Part shown: in pieces, positions 31,461-42,985 of the stretch
How positions within the stretch are numbered: position 1 is the first letter of the stretch
Layout of the letters: each line of letters begins with the position of its first letter
Source of the DNA: Neopestalotiopsis rosae
Taxonomy: Eukaryota > Ascomycota > Sordariomycetes > Amphisphaeriales > Sporocadaceae
NCBI GenBank assembly: GCA_023078685.1
Contig: JALGAS010000004.1
Location: forward strand, 6,076,001-6,140,000
Direction: 5' to 3'
Length of the DNA stretch: 64,000 nt
Notes under the pieces: generated by a model
Database searches by the model: none
What the model was told of the DNA's origin: nothing
What the model saw: the letters and a program-made list of their open reading frames with translations, nothing else
Translations under genes and position numbers: made by a program

Positions 31461-33224
31461 CTATGTACTATCTTTGCGATCCGCTGACTTCAACGATACC
31501 CAAAGCTCCGGCTTCATTGTCGAATGAAAGACCTTGACAGGCTTCATGATGCCGTCCAATCCCCATACCTCATTCTTCTCCTTGTGTTCCGAGACATCCA
31601 GTGCCATATCGAAATGCCACAGGATATGGGCAGCAAGAAGGCGCATTTCCATGTATGCTAAATTCTTGCCGATGCACACCCGAGGCCCAGTGCCAAAGGG
31701 CAGCGACGCATTTAGATGGTCATTTTCATATTGCTCTCCCTCTCCAAGCCAGCGCTCGGGTCGAAATGAATCAGGTTCATAGAAGTTTAGACTGGACCGG
31801 TTCGTGGCCCAGGGCGAGACAGCGACAGTCTTGCCTGCGGGCACGTAATAACCATCAATCGTTGCACCGCCCGGAGGCACTATGCGCTGCTGACTTGCTG
31901 CGGACGGCGGAAAAAGGCGTAGTGCCTCGTTGAGAGAAGCTTCCAGGTATCGCAGATCTTTGACCTTTGCCCATTTGATTTCATCGACAGACCGAATCGC
32001 GTCTCGTACCTCTCTAACGATATGGCTGTAGACCTTTGCATGTGTACATATATAATATGTCCAGCCAGTCATAGCGGTTGCCGTTGTGTCGGTGCCTGCA
32101 CTGATGAAGAGCGCCATATTGAGGACCACCTCGGTCTGAGAAAGCGACTTCCTCGACTCGTTCTTGAGGATGTGATAGAGAAAATCGGGGTGGCCCCTAT
32201 CTCCAGCTCCAAGTCGAGCAATGGTCTTCTCCCGAGAGTTATCCAAGTGAGTTGTCCGCCACTGCGATGCTTTTTTTGGTACTAATAGCTTTACTAGCAC
32301 AGATTCGAGCCAAGTGCCGACTCCAGATAGTCGACGGATACCTTGGGTCCACGCGGCTGCTATGAACACATTGATCACGGAAGTTGACCATTCCGTATCT
32401 GAGCCTTGATCCAAGCAGCCAAACGGCTCTGCGAAACAAAGCTCGCCCATAATGTCGAAGGCGACGTATGTGTCTGATGACTTGGTTAGTATGTAAGCGG
32501 GAAAACGGTCTTTTTAGGCTTATTCAAGCGACTTACACCAACTCGAGAAGTCCACCGGCTCTTTTTCGTCCGCGAATCTCTTGAGGACAGATACCAGTTT
32601 GTCAATATGCACGCGGATCAAATCCTCGTGCTGAACCAATGCGCTGTTGGTAAAGAGGTAACCCAGCGCTCGGCGTTGGCGTGCATGGTCTGCGTTGAGG
32701 GCTAGGCTGACACCCGTCTGCCCATTCACATTTCCTACCGCGCCAAGGAATATAGGACTCTTTTCCATGTTCAAGCCTCCCTTCTGTAATCTGGCGTCAG
32801 CCCCGGAACGCAATTATAATTGTTGTCAACCTACTCGAAGCCCGTATATCTCCTCTCGCGCTTGGACACTGACGAAGCCCAACTCATTGGGAGATATCCT
32901 GACCACAGGGCCGAATTTCTCATGCAGCCAGCGGTAGTAAACATGCTGGTTCCCAGTTACCAAGGCCAGCGTAGCAGGCAGCTCTGATACGCTGTTAATC
33001 CAGGGTCCTGGCACGGAACGCAGAGGATGAAAAATGCTTCTGTACACTGTCTGAACGAATAATGCAGCGGCAGCCTACAAAGCGAAATTAGACCTCTGCA
33101 CTGCTGTGCGAACAATTCCCTGACTTACGACGATGGCGAATGTTACAAGAACCAAGCTTGCAGAAGGGTTCTTTATCATATCGGAATGCAGCAACGCACT
33201 CAGTGACGATGTTGCTTCGGCCAT
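31461..33224 (-). CDS. Cytochrome P450 monooxygenase
   Basis: Exons 33224-33129, 33074-32835, 32783-32537 and 32473-31461 give 531 aa. An N-terminal membrane anchor (NPSASLVLVTFAIVAAAALF) spans the first splice. SVPGPWINSVSELPA is the proline-rich hinge, AGTDTTATAM the I-helix oxygen-binding motif, EALRLF the ExxR motif, PERW the PERF region, and FGTGPRVCIGKN the haem loop with C461. All are intact, so it should be active in the ER membrane. Fungal P450 substrate cannot be read; it may oxidise a metabolite or aromatic compound. It is divergent from a small methyltransferase gene (631 bp), but there is no PKS, NRPS or terpene gene in the window. Confidence 0.93.
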
Positions 33225-33855
33225 TGTACTGTTTGCCCAAAGATGCTTTCGCGTGAGCGCAGTCTACAAGGCGAATTTGTTCAATTACAGAAGAGAATTA
33301 AAGATATCACAATTGTTTTACAGTCAATATCAATGGCAATCTAGTCGCTTTCGTATTAAGATACTCAGTATCCGTATGCAGTTGCGTTGATAGGATAGTG
33401 AAGATCTAGGAACAGCCTGCATACACAGGCATGTACCTAGCATTCCCCTTTGAAACATGCTCAGAAGCCCTCAGCACAAACGTGGTGATAATACCTGCAG
33501 TACTAATTATGTGGGAAGAAATATTGCGACATGTTCCCGTGCCGAATCTGGGGTACAGTACTGAGGTACTTAATGTGCTCAAACTACCGCATACTATCTC
33601 TCTCCTCCACAATTGTTCAGAGGTCTGACCGCTGTGGAGTCGCTTGGCATTGGCGCTGCGCTGATCTGGACCACTAAGCACTGCGTATAGTGTCAACCAA
33701 CTCTTCACCTTCTAACAAGTCGCACCAAGACGCTAAGATACGTAAGCTCCCAGAGACCGAGTAAATATAGACTGTAGACTACACTTACGTTAAATACTTT
33801 CTACGCAATTAGACGACAGAATATCAACAACGCTGCTTTTTATCAATCTACAAAC
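33225..33855. promoter_or_regulatory. Divergent promoter, P450 / methyltransferase
   Basis: 631 bp between divergent starts. AAATATAGAC near 33765 lies about 90 nt before the methyltransferase ATG and is a possible TATA element. The plus-strand frame at 33133 is the complement of P450 exon 1. Confidence 0.45.
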
Positions 33856-34632
33856 ATGGCCGACACGGAGGAACTCGCGAAAGGCTACACACGCCTCAAC
33901 AGCACACAATATGATGCCGGCCTCTTTCTTCTGAAGCGGCTAGGCGTCGTTCCGGGAATGAGTGTTCTGGATGTTGGCTGTGGCACCGGCGAGCTCACGG
34001 CTCACGTCGCTGGTCTTGTGGGAGACAATGGCACAGTCGTTGGCGTTGAGCCCAGCAACGAGAGGCTCGCAATTGCGCGCGAATCCGCACCACCAAACCT
34101 TACATACCAACAAGGAATCGCCGAAGACCTGTCGTCGTTCCCTTCAGCGACGTTTGATATTGTCATTATCAACTCAACTTTGCACTGGGTACAGGATCAA
34201 CCCAAAGCACTCAAGGAATGCGCCCGTGTGCTGAAGTCTGGGGGCCGTGTGGGTATCTCAGGAGGATCTGGAGATTTTCTCACCCATCAGGAGAGGATAA
34301 AGGAAGACGTGCTCTCACGGGAGCCTTACCGGCACTACCCCGAAGAAGCGCCTCCAAAGTTTCTCAAACAACAAGAAATCGAAAACCTGATTGACAATGC
34401 TGGCTTCTCCAAGAGGGACATTGTCATCAACAAAATTGTCAAGTCGACCAAGGATGCGGATGGCATGATCGACTGGCTGGATACGAGCTCGTCTGGAAAG
34501 ACATATGGTGGAATTCCTCTAGATCTGCGTCCCAAGGCCAGAGAAGAGATGAAAAAAGAATGGGAGAAGCTGGCTACGGACGATGGAATCCATATGGACA
34601 TGGATTTACTTGTGACTGTAGCCACCAAGTAG
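33856..34632 (+). CDS. Class I SAM-dependent methyltransferase
   Basis: Single exon, 258 aa, no signal peptide. Motif I is VLDVGCGTGE (residues 37-46), the acidic SAM-ribose residue is in VVGVEPSNERL, and INSTLHWVQDQPKALKE is the post-motif that in trans-aconitate methyltransferase-like proteins follows the HW pair. ARVLKSGGRVGISGG is motif III. The C-terminal part varies and should set the substrate, which I cannot name. Small-molecule O- or N-methylation in the cytosol is likely. Confidence 0.88.
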   Translation: MADTEELAKGYTRLNSTQYDAGLFLLKRLGVVPGMSVLDVGCGTGELTAHVAGLVGDNGTVVGVEPSNERLAIARESAPPNLTYQQGIAEDLSSFPSATFDIVIINSTLHWVQDQPKALKECARVLKSGGRVGISGGSGDFLTHQERIKEDVLSREPYRHYPEEAPPKFLKQQEIENLIDNAGFSKRDIVINKIVKSTKDADGMIDWLDTSSSGKTYGGIPLDLRPKAREEMKKEWEKLATDDGIHMDMDLLVTVATK

Positions 34633-35480
34633 CTCGAGCAGGCACGCACAAGCTCAAACCGAGGCCTCCACAACCCATCGCAACCCTTTTCACTTGATTT
34701 ATTGATCGATGGGCCAACCAAGGATATCCATCCATTCGGGATCTGAGAACAAACGCCCATGCGGCAACTGTGAGCTAGTCTTGGCATCTGGGCCCTCAAG
34801 ATGGACCACCCGGATGAATCGCACCGGAGCAGATATCATCGATTGAGGCGCGTGCTGGCTTTGGCATTGACTGAAACCACGATGCTGACGACGACCACTA
34901 TCAAGATCGACGGCGTTCTGCAGTCTGCTTTGAAATCAATTCCGTAGCATTGCAGCCCAGAATCGTATTATGGACCTTGATTTTCTGCCGAAAACCGACT
35001 GGTTCGTATGCCGAAGCTACCAAGGCAATATAGCATCAATGAGATCGCAAAACGGATGATGTGACATTATGTGTGGGGATAGGGCCAAGCAACTGCACAT
35101 ACAGTCCACACCTATATAGGGAGGTAGGCATGTGCCGAGCAGTAAATGATATTTCTTTACCCGGTGCGCGAGCTAAGAAAGAAGTGCTTCGGACATAATA
35201 AGGGATCGAAATTCAGTTTCATGCCTTTGTCGTCATTTCCACCCCCCTGCTCCGCCTCGCCGCCTCGGAGGTATCGGATTTCCAATGCTTGGACTGTCGA
35301 TCGACAACGAAGAAGAGAAATACATATCAAAGATGCTTTTACTATCCCAAGCGATTTCATGAACGGATGAGCCAGAAGTAATGGTGTGGCATTGATTCTA
35401 TTCTCTACATGACGCTCTTTCCACCAGCCGCTCATTTCTCATCGCGCTCGCTTCTTCTTTGCCTTTCAACAATCGTCAAT
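34633..35480. other. Intergenic, no gene seen
   Basis: About 0.85 kb. The methyltransferase 3' flank and promoter of the next gene. ACCTATATAGGGAG near 35111-35124 contains a TATATA element far (about 365 nt) from the next ATG. Nothing else recognised. Confidence 0.4.
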
Positions 35481-36784
35481 ATGAGACTCAGTGAAGCCTC
35501 GGCCCTAGCGATGCTGCCCGCTACTAGCCTGGCGGCTTGCGGCACCGCCTATTCGGCCAACCAGATTAGCGGGACGCTCCTCCGGGCTATCGTGCTCGAC
35601 ATGGGCACCGACGCAGCCAATGTTACCGCCGCCGATTATGACCAGTACTTTGCCCAAGGCAGCGCACTCGAGGGTGTTGAGACCGTGATCGCTGCCAGCC
35701 AGTTTTATATCAACAAATGGGCCATTCCAGGCACTGAGACAGCCTTTCAGAACAGTAGCCAGTGTTTGAGTGATGGTTATTTGGTAAACCAAGTGCCTTG
35801 GCTGTATTACAACAGTACCACCGCGAGCTGGTTCGGTGGATTCGAGGCTGAGACGCAGGCCGACAGTTACGACGCTGCCGCCCTGTCAGTCGTCACCGGC
35901 ATCGTCGCCGGTCTCGAGGTTCGCTTCTGGGATACCGACGGAGATGGCTATACTGACCTCATCGATGCCGATTATATGGAGGGTGTCACCGTTGACACAA
36001 TTACTGAGAATACCAACGGCACCTACACCACACCGTCTATCGTGGCAACATTGACGTCGCCAACAAGACACCTGCTGAAGGTACCATTTTCGATGGCAGC
36101 CTTTTCGACACTGATGGCCCATCTATTCTGGCCGCCAACTTTGACACACCCATCGGCTCTGGTGATGTAGCCCTCTTCTGGTACGGCCCCGACGGCTGGG
36201 CTATAAAGCGTGCGCAGGAGGTTGTCGGTCTCTTCATTGACGGCGCCGACCACACCGATTACGACGTTGGTGGCGTTCTGTATGAAGACGCCATGCGCTT
36301 CTCTCGCGACAACCTGCCCATCTCCAACCGACCCGGCGAGTTCACCGACGCTCAAAAGTTCTTCAAGCTCACCAACGACTCGGCCGCCGGTCTCAACGTC
36401 AGCCTCTGGCTCGTGCCCGTCACCAACACCAACAACACCGGCGCACCCATTGGCATCACGAGCGACAGCAACTCGCGCAGCTTCCTTGCGAAGGCCATTG
36501 CTCAGGCTCAAGCCGAGCTGACCAACGTGACGATCAGCACCGACGGCACCGACGTTCCGTCCACTCTGGAATGGGTCACCCAGGCCGTGTACACGCAGCT
36601 CGACGATGCCATTGCCCGGGCCAACGAATCGCTCGCTCTCACCAACAGCTCATCGTTCCTGCTCGACTACCAGACCTACCTGCTGTACTTGAACCTCTAC
36701 GGCAGCAGCGACGACATTGGTGCCCAGTTTGCCGGGTTCAATTACACCGGCTTCGAGAACCAGGAACAGTTTGGCACTGCCTGA
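35481..36784 (+). CDS. Secreted N-glycosylated protein, unknown family, with a frameshift
   Basis: The reading frame runs from MRLSEASALAMLPATSLAAC (signal peptide) to about 36034, then must shift to the frame that continues VYRGNIDVANKTPAEGTIF to the stop at 36784. No intron fits: no AG lies where needed and the gap is too short. The joined product would be about 434 aa. Both halves keep good codon use and many N-x-S/T sites, and the upstream half has DTDGDGYTDLID, an EF-hand/calcium-loop-like motif. I do not recognise the family. The shift falls in an ACC/CA-rich stretch (36021-36034), where slippage or a read error is easy. It is either a recent pseudogene or an assembly error. Confidence 0.7.
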
Positions 36785-37669
36785 TTACTTCGTGTGCGTC
36801 GTCCTTACGCCATGCCCATCGAAGGAAGCGGTTTAGCGATGAAGTCCCACTGTAGACTATGTGTATCCGTATATAGCAATTAAGCTTCCGTCGCTTCTTT
36901 CACGCCTATGATTGTACAATCGTTAATAGATTATGTGAAAGTTGTCGTCTAGATCTTTTCTGGCCTGGTGTACTGCGCCGCTGGGATAAAGAAGAAACAT
37001 TACCCCGCCATGCAATTGAGCAAGTATAAAAGAAAGCACTCATCTGCTCAGCTGATAGTCGCTAATCTGGGGCAAGCGTAGCAATATGCAAGGTCCCTGA
37101 AACTTGTCTGCAGCGGGGTAGCAGCTGGCGCATTGAAGCGCAGATAGCCCTGGAAATGCGCTCATATGGGCCTTTGCATCCGTAACGACCCCAGTACGGC
37201 AATTTGAGCATATTAGTAATGGCAGAGCGGAACTCAAACCGCCTTGCCAGATGCTGGAAGCATTTGACCCCGGCCAATACGATAGGATCGGCAAGATTGA
37301 ACGTCGGCGGTCTGTGTAATCGTGTGTTTCGTGGGGTAAGTTGAGCACGTTGCGCAGCGCATGTGCGCAGTTACTTTGCCGTTCCTGTGTTCGTTTCAGG
37401 CCATCGGTACCTATGTACGAAGTAGGTATTGGCTAATTCTGGCCCTGCTCCTACTCCTGATACAGATACCAACATACTGTGATTCAAGGGAAGTATACAC
37501 AAACTGACATCGGGCCTCGTATCTTACTCCTGTATTGCTGCCATTTTTGTTATCCATAATCACCCTGAGAACAGGTTGTCCAATTCCGATCTTACCACTT
37601 GGGAGTGGAAAATAATCAGTTCGTATTCTTCTTCATTTACTTGTGACGCAATTGGATAGCATCAATAGC
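36785..37669. other. Intergenic, no gene seen
   Basis: About 0.88 kb. 3' flank of the secreted-protein gene and promoter of the MFS gene. The minus-strand frames at 37040-37348 show no domain. Confidence 0.4.
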
Positions 37670-39304
37670 ATGACAGCCACCACCCGAAATGAAGAAGCCG
37701 TTACGCATCAGCCTACAACATCTTTAAACATGGCACATAGCGACTACACCAAAGAGGTAGCGCAACAGGGGCCGCAATTTGACTTCCTGGTTTCGTGGGA
37801 TGAACCCGAAGGCGAAGATCCAGAAAACCCATTAAACTGGCCACAAAAGAAAAAATGGGCAAACATCATCACCATCTCCGTGATCAGCTTCCTAGTGTAA
37901 GTATGGCCACACGAAAACCAATGGCTCTTGATGTATAATCTAACTTTCGAAATTATAGCCCTCTTGTCTCATCCATGCTCGCACCCGCGGTAGAGGAGGT
38001 CATGATCGAGTTTGGGACAGAGTCGGACCTGTTTGCGACTTTTGTTGTATCCATTTTTGTTCTTGGCTTTGCTTCGGGGCCGCTACTGCTTGCGCCCCTG
38101 AGCGAGATCTATGGTCGTGTGCCCATCTACAATATCACCAACATCTTGTTCCTCGTTTTCACCATTCTGTGCGCCGTTTCGCGAAATGAGGGAATGCTGC
38201 TAGCATTTCGTTTCCTTTCGGGATTTGTTGGCGTGGCTACAATCACAATCGGATCGGGGACCATAGCAGATCTCATGCCACGAGAGGAGAGAGGAAAGGC
38301 TCTGTCTTTCTGGTCCATAGGGACTATACTTGGTCCAATGATTGGCCCAATAATTGGAGGCTATGTCAGTGAGGCTGATGGATGGAGATGGATCTTTTGG
38401 TCAATCTCGATAGTTGTGAGTTTCTACGAATGGATTCGAGTACTGCCGGGGATCAAGCATTGACACATTTCAGATTGGTGTAGTAGTTGTTTCTGCGTGG
38501 TTTGTGCTGACAGAGACGTACCCTGCCATTCTACTTGAGAAAAAGGCAGCGAGGCTTCGAAAAGAGACGGGAAACCCAAAATATCGGCCCAAAGCTCGTG
38601 CAGATGCAAAAATGAATAAGCTTCTCGGCCAAAGTATCCTTCGACCACTGAAAATGCTCTTCTGTTGCCCAATTGTCACAATCGTGTGCACCTATGTGGC
38701 AGTTCTCTACGGAATACTCTACCTGCTATTTTCGACCTATTCCTTCGTCTTTGAAGAGGTTTATGATTTCACGACATCTGGCGCTGGACTAGTCTTCATT
38801 GCAGGGGCAGTTGGAACTCTCGCCGGCCTCTTCTATGTCGGAAGCTTTAGCGACAAAACCTTAAAGGCAAGGGCGGCTGCGGGAAAGACAATCGCGCCCG
38901 AGGACCGCCTCGCCTTCATAATCACAGTACCAGGAGCGCTTGCATTTCCTGCTGGCTTGTTCATTTATGGGTGGACCATCGAAGCGCGCATGCACTGGAT
39001 TGTACCGCAGATAGGAACCGCTATCACAGGATTTGGTTCCATACTCATCTTTATCAGTATCCAAACATACTTGGTGGATGCATTTGTGCCATATGCTGCA
39101 AGTGCCATTGGTGCAAATGCAGTGCTCAGAGGCACAGCTGGGGCATTTCTTCCCCTCTGTGGGTTGGGAATGTATGACAAGCTTGGCTGGGGTTGGGGAA
39201 ACAGCGTGTTGGGATTTGTCGCATTGGCTTTTGCTCCCCTGCCATGGATATTTGGTGTATATGGTGCTAGAATCCGCAAATGGACACCTGATCTTAACCT
39301 TTAA
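37670..39304 (+). CDS. MFS transporter, drug:proton antiporter (DHA1-like)
   Basis: Exons 37670-37896, 37959-38415 and 38474-39304 give 504 aa. Start is the ATG after a non-ATG open stretch. The cytosolic N-terminus leads to WDEPEGEDPENPLNWPQKKK, the hallmark before TM1 in this group. Then follow SGPLLLAPLSEIYGRVPIYN (motif A region), RFLSGFVGVATITIGSGTIA, and motif C-like GTILGPMIGPIIGGYV, which supports export. The central loop is charged. The C-terminus is short. It probably exports a toxic or self-made small molecule at the plasma membrane. It converges on the octopine-dehydrogenase-family gene with 296 nt between stops. Confidence 0.9.
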
Positions 39305-39600
39305 GTCGTTAGACTCGCTTAGAGTATCTTACGGCATAACCAGAAATGACGATTTAAAAGCTTTGTGGTGCTACGAGACCCCAGAAGGTAGGACTGCTTC
39401 TACTGTAGATAATGATCGCTAGATGTGAATGGCGTTATCCTTATGACATGATTCAATACGATGATGCCGTTCTGTGTTACGCTCAGCAAAGATTCTGATA
39501 TCGGCGCCGGCTCTACACCTGCATCGATGTTCCCAGATACGCAACACATCAAGCCTTGATATGTTGTATATCTCTTTATAAAGTACGAAGATATTTACAG

Positions 39601-40680
39601 CTACCGTTTCGAACCATCTGCCGACAAACGGAACCTCTTGATCAGCTCATGTCTTGACATATAATCCAAATGGAGCTTCTTCAAATTCCTTCCTTTCATC
39701 ATGTAGTCCATACCGGTGGCCATTTCTGCCATCAAAATAACCGCTTTGATGGGCGATGCATCTATTCCAAGCTTTTCTGCCAAGTCATGCCAGGGCACCA
39801 GCAGATCTGGGACATCCTCCGAGATATTCCGATTATGTATATTATCTGGCGCTTTGAGGTTCTTGTGTGGCTTTGAGTTTTGTGCCAGGTCCACCAAATC
39901 GGTGAAAGCGTGCCGGTAGCAGTTATTCGACACCTCAATCGTACTCTCCATCCTCAGTCCGAATGCTTCGCCGATTTGCATCCGGACCTTGTCGACTGCA
40001 TCCATGGCGTTGGCCACGGACCGGGTGAGACCTTCGCGGTACAGATAAAAGTCTCCTGTACTTTCAATACGACCAGCATTCATCAGCATCATGAGCGGAT
40101 GAAACACCCCATTGATGTTCATCAGTGACACTTCAATAACGCTGCTACACCATTCCAGTTCCATTGGGAAGATACCATCTACGAGGTTCTTCAGATCTGG
40201 GCTGATGTTCTTCTCCAAAGCTGCAATGAAGAAGCGGCTTTTCCTACCCAGCACTATGAGGTTGCCTTGGTCCATCCTGCACGAGTATGGCGACAGGTTG
40301 GTCTCGAGAATGTGGCCGACCTCCAATTCGGCATCTGCAATGAGAGAGAACAGATTTCCTGGCACTGCAATGATAGTGTGGCATTTCAAGGAGAATCTCT
40401 TGAGTTCCTTCAGCACCGTTTCTTGCCCCGTGGAAGGCACCGTAAGGATGATAAATTGTGAAAAGTGGACAACGTCTGTCATGTTGCAGGTTACCCTCAA
40501 GCTCACAGGGCCTCTAATGATCCCAGTAGTTGTCAAGGAGCCATTTTCAATGACATGCCCAGCATGACGCAAATGGTCGGGGTGTGAGTAGACCACCACG
40601 TCCGTCCCGTGTCTCTGTAGGTCAGCTGCAAGAGCGAATCCAGCAGGCCCGGCGCCAACGATTGACACCTTGGGTTGCAT
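39601..40680 (-). CDS. NAD(P)-dependent octopine/nopaline dehydrogenase-family protein
   Basis: Single exon, 359 aa, cytosolic. The N-terminal Rossmann fold begins VSIVGAGPAGFALAADLQRHG (GxGxxG at 9-14). The catalytic-domain stretch runs from VIEVSLMNINGVFHPLMMLMNAG, and contains the invariant N and H of the octopine dehydrogenase domain (PF02317), to the C-terminal SPIKAVILMAEMATGMDY. The family reduces imines formed from an amino acid and a keto acid, or related 2-hydroxy/keto substrates. Fungal members are uncharacterised. The opine idea is from the family only. Confidence 0.85.
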   Translation of the reverse strand: MQPKVSIVGAGPAGFALAADLQRHGTDVVVYSHPDHLRHAGHVIENGSLTTTGIIRGPVSLRVTCNMTDVVHFSQFIILTVPSTGQETVLKELKRFSLKCHTIIAVPGNLFSLIADAELEVGHILETNLSPYSCRMDQGNLIVLGRKSRFFIAALEKNISPDLKNLVDGIFPMELEWCSSVIEVSLMNINGVFHPLMMLMNAGRIESTGDFYLYREGLTRSVANAMDAVDKVRMQIGEAFGLRMESTIEVSNNCYRHAFTDLVDLAQNSKPHKNLKAPDNIHNRNISEDVPDLLVPWHDLAEKLGIDASPIKAVILMAEMATGMDYMMKGRNLKKLHLDYMSRHELIKRFRLSADGSKR

Positions 40681-42092
40681 GATTGCAGCGTTGAACGATG
40701 AGTTGAGAATAGTCTTTTCGGATGCTCTATACTGTCGTAGGGCTAGGATCGTAGTAGGGGATTAATGAGACGGAAGTAGAAATGGTGATGTGCTCGATCG
40801 CCAAGGAGCGGAACAAGCGTTGACAAGATTGTATAAGCAGTAATGAAACAGCCTTTGATTGAGAGAATGCTAGTCATGCATTCGGGGCACTCGCAAGTAT
40901 TATGTAACCCTCTTTCTACCCATATCGATCTGATAACGAAGCACAGCTGCAAGATATAGTACATATCTGCTTTCCTGGTGATGGTACCCGCGTTTATGGC
41001 TTGTTCAAAAGGACATACTTGCTCAGAAACCATTATGGATATCAGAACAGCCCTTGGTTGCAGAAAGCTGGGACATACTTGGCGTCACCAGAGATGCATC
41101 CCAACTCCTCCTTCGCGCATTTGAGCAAGTTTGCTCTAATTATTCATTTCAGGCGGTATATAGTGCCGTTGTCGCACTGACCACAGGTTCCTTGTCTAGT
41201 GCGCATTGGCTATCAGCACGAAAATGAGACTAAGAGACTCAAAGCCTATCATGGATGTTGTCGGTAACAGACATAGACCAGGCCGTTCTTGATCTCGGGA
41301 TCAGCTACACGGTATAATTGTTTTGCCGGAATGTTGACCACAGGAAAAGTACTGTCATATGAGCCCTGTAATGATGTCTCAGCGTGCGACCCTCTAGCAA
41401 CGCACCCCTATGTGTTCTGGCTCTGGACTTCTGGGGTTTCGCCCACAACTGGGTCCTTGCCAAACGTCACCCGCAACACTATGAGCGCAGGCTGAGCGTC
41501 CTCATCCCTTGTCGTTGTGTCATTCGTGTATATTAGTTTCGTTACGGGTTGTCTCAAACCCAAAGTCGAACGGTATCTGCGACCTTGAAATTGGGATTGG
41601 TTTCGGTGGCAACGGTCGAGCTCATGCTCTTCAGGAGCAGGGCGACGGTAGGTTAGGCTGCATGTCAAATGCTGGAAATGCCTACCTAGATGGTTTAGTA
41701 GGGCTGAACCACGCGTTTCGCACGACTGGACAATAGGACAAAGACGGAGGATGTAGGGAAAGACTTTAGAGGTCATGTTCGTATGAAAGAAAAGAAGAAG
41801 GAAGGGTTCTTCGTACTCGACTTTGTACAAGCTGCGGCTATTCACTATGTACAGATCAGTGGTGCTGCTGTTGCGACGGCTAAGGTTGGAGCTGTCAGCA
41901 GCACGCTCAGTGGTTGGTCATTGACCCAGCACATTCAGCACCACACTTCTTTGTGCCCTTGCACCCAACCAGTGCGCCAAAGTTCCCCACGGCAAACATT
42001 CTCGGTGCAAGTTGACTTATATGGTTTCTGATATGAAGCTGATTGTTCAGTCTCTCTCACTCCGGTCATCATGAGTGTCGCAGACGATCCCG

Positions 42093-42119
42093 AAAAAAAA
42101 AAAAAAAAAAAAAAAAAAA
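42093..42119 (+). repeat. Poly-A tract, 27 As
   Basis: A pure run of 27 A. It could be a slippage tract or the tail of an old retroposed copy; I see no flanking target-site duplication or retroelement sequence upstream. Confidence 0.95.
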
Positions 42120-42889
42120 CCCCTGTTCATTTCTTGATCAGTATCGTCTTAGATGCAAACACGAATACGCCACCGCGTAGCCCAGAATCTACTGGTTACC
42201 TGTACGATCCGCCAATCCAGGACGGTAAAACAGTATGCACGGTCTCTCTTCATGACTTGTCAATCCTATGCTCTGCGCTTAGCAAGGTATACTTTACACT
42301 TCTGATATTCTGGGTAATTAGTTTAGGAGAGAGGAATCAAACCATCAAGCCTGGCACTTTCATTATCTGGATGACTGGATGTCCAAATGAGGCAAGAGTT
42401 TCATGGTCAGGGTAGCGCTCCGTCGCATTCCCCAGATTCCCCGCGTTGACAAGCACTAAAATACTACCTCCATTGTAGCACTAGAGTCGACACTACAAAA
42501 TTCCGACCACACCGTTATAATATGGAGATGATTTGGTTGCATGCCAAGCACTAGCTTTAGAGCCTGGCCTCATTCGTGCCACGGAACCTGGTACCTTGTT
42601 GTCTGTCTTGACCGTTTCGATCGCTCCTATTCCGGTACCATGGCTAGAGGACGGGTTTTTCCGTGCTCACTGACAGCCGCACGAATGAAATGCTTCTGGA
42701 GCTCACAGAGATTAAAGGCATGTGAGAGAGACATGTGCCTGGCATCGTGAATATTCCCGTTGATGGAGGATCTTATAGAACTTTTCACGGAATCAGAGCT
42801 TCCGCTTAGGATCAGATAGTCTCAGTTGTGTTGTTCAAAGTTGAAGTCAGGCTCTGAGCAGCCATACAGTCCCTTCACGAAGGAAAGAA

Positions 42890-42895
42890 TATAAG
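42890..42895 (+). promoter_or_regulatory. TATA-like element for pectin lyase
   Basis: TATAAG within GAATATAAGAGC, 96 nt upstream of the chosen start, at a usual spacing. Confidence 0.5.
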
Positions 42896-42985
42896 AGCAC
42901 ACGGTGGATGTCCAATTTGGGAATATGATTGAACGTAGTCAATATAAGCTAATTCTGTATTGCTAATTTGCCATTGCTCTGCTTC

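Larger units (their letters stand above)
40681..42985. other. 2.3-kb gap, no gene seen
   Basis: No domain in any short frame. It contains the poly-A tract listed separately and the pectin-lyase promoter at its right end. The frame at 42071-42415 reads straight through the poly-A run and is not credible. Confidence 0.4.

Noticed and set aside
31461..34632. Secondary-metabolite cluster around the P450 and methyltransferase
   Set aside because: No PKS, NRPS, terpene synthase or other backbone gene is in the window, so only a weak tailoring pair can be claimed.
42071..42415. 114-aa frame that begins in the 2.3-kb gap
   Set aside because: It reads through the 27-A run as poly-lysine and has no other coding feature.
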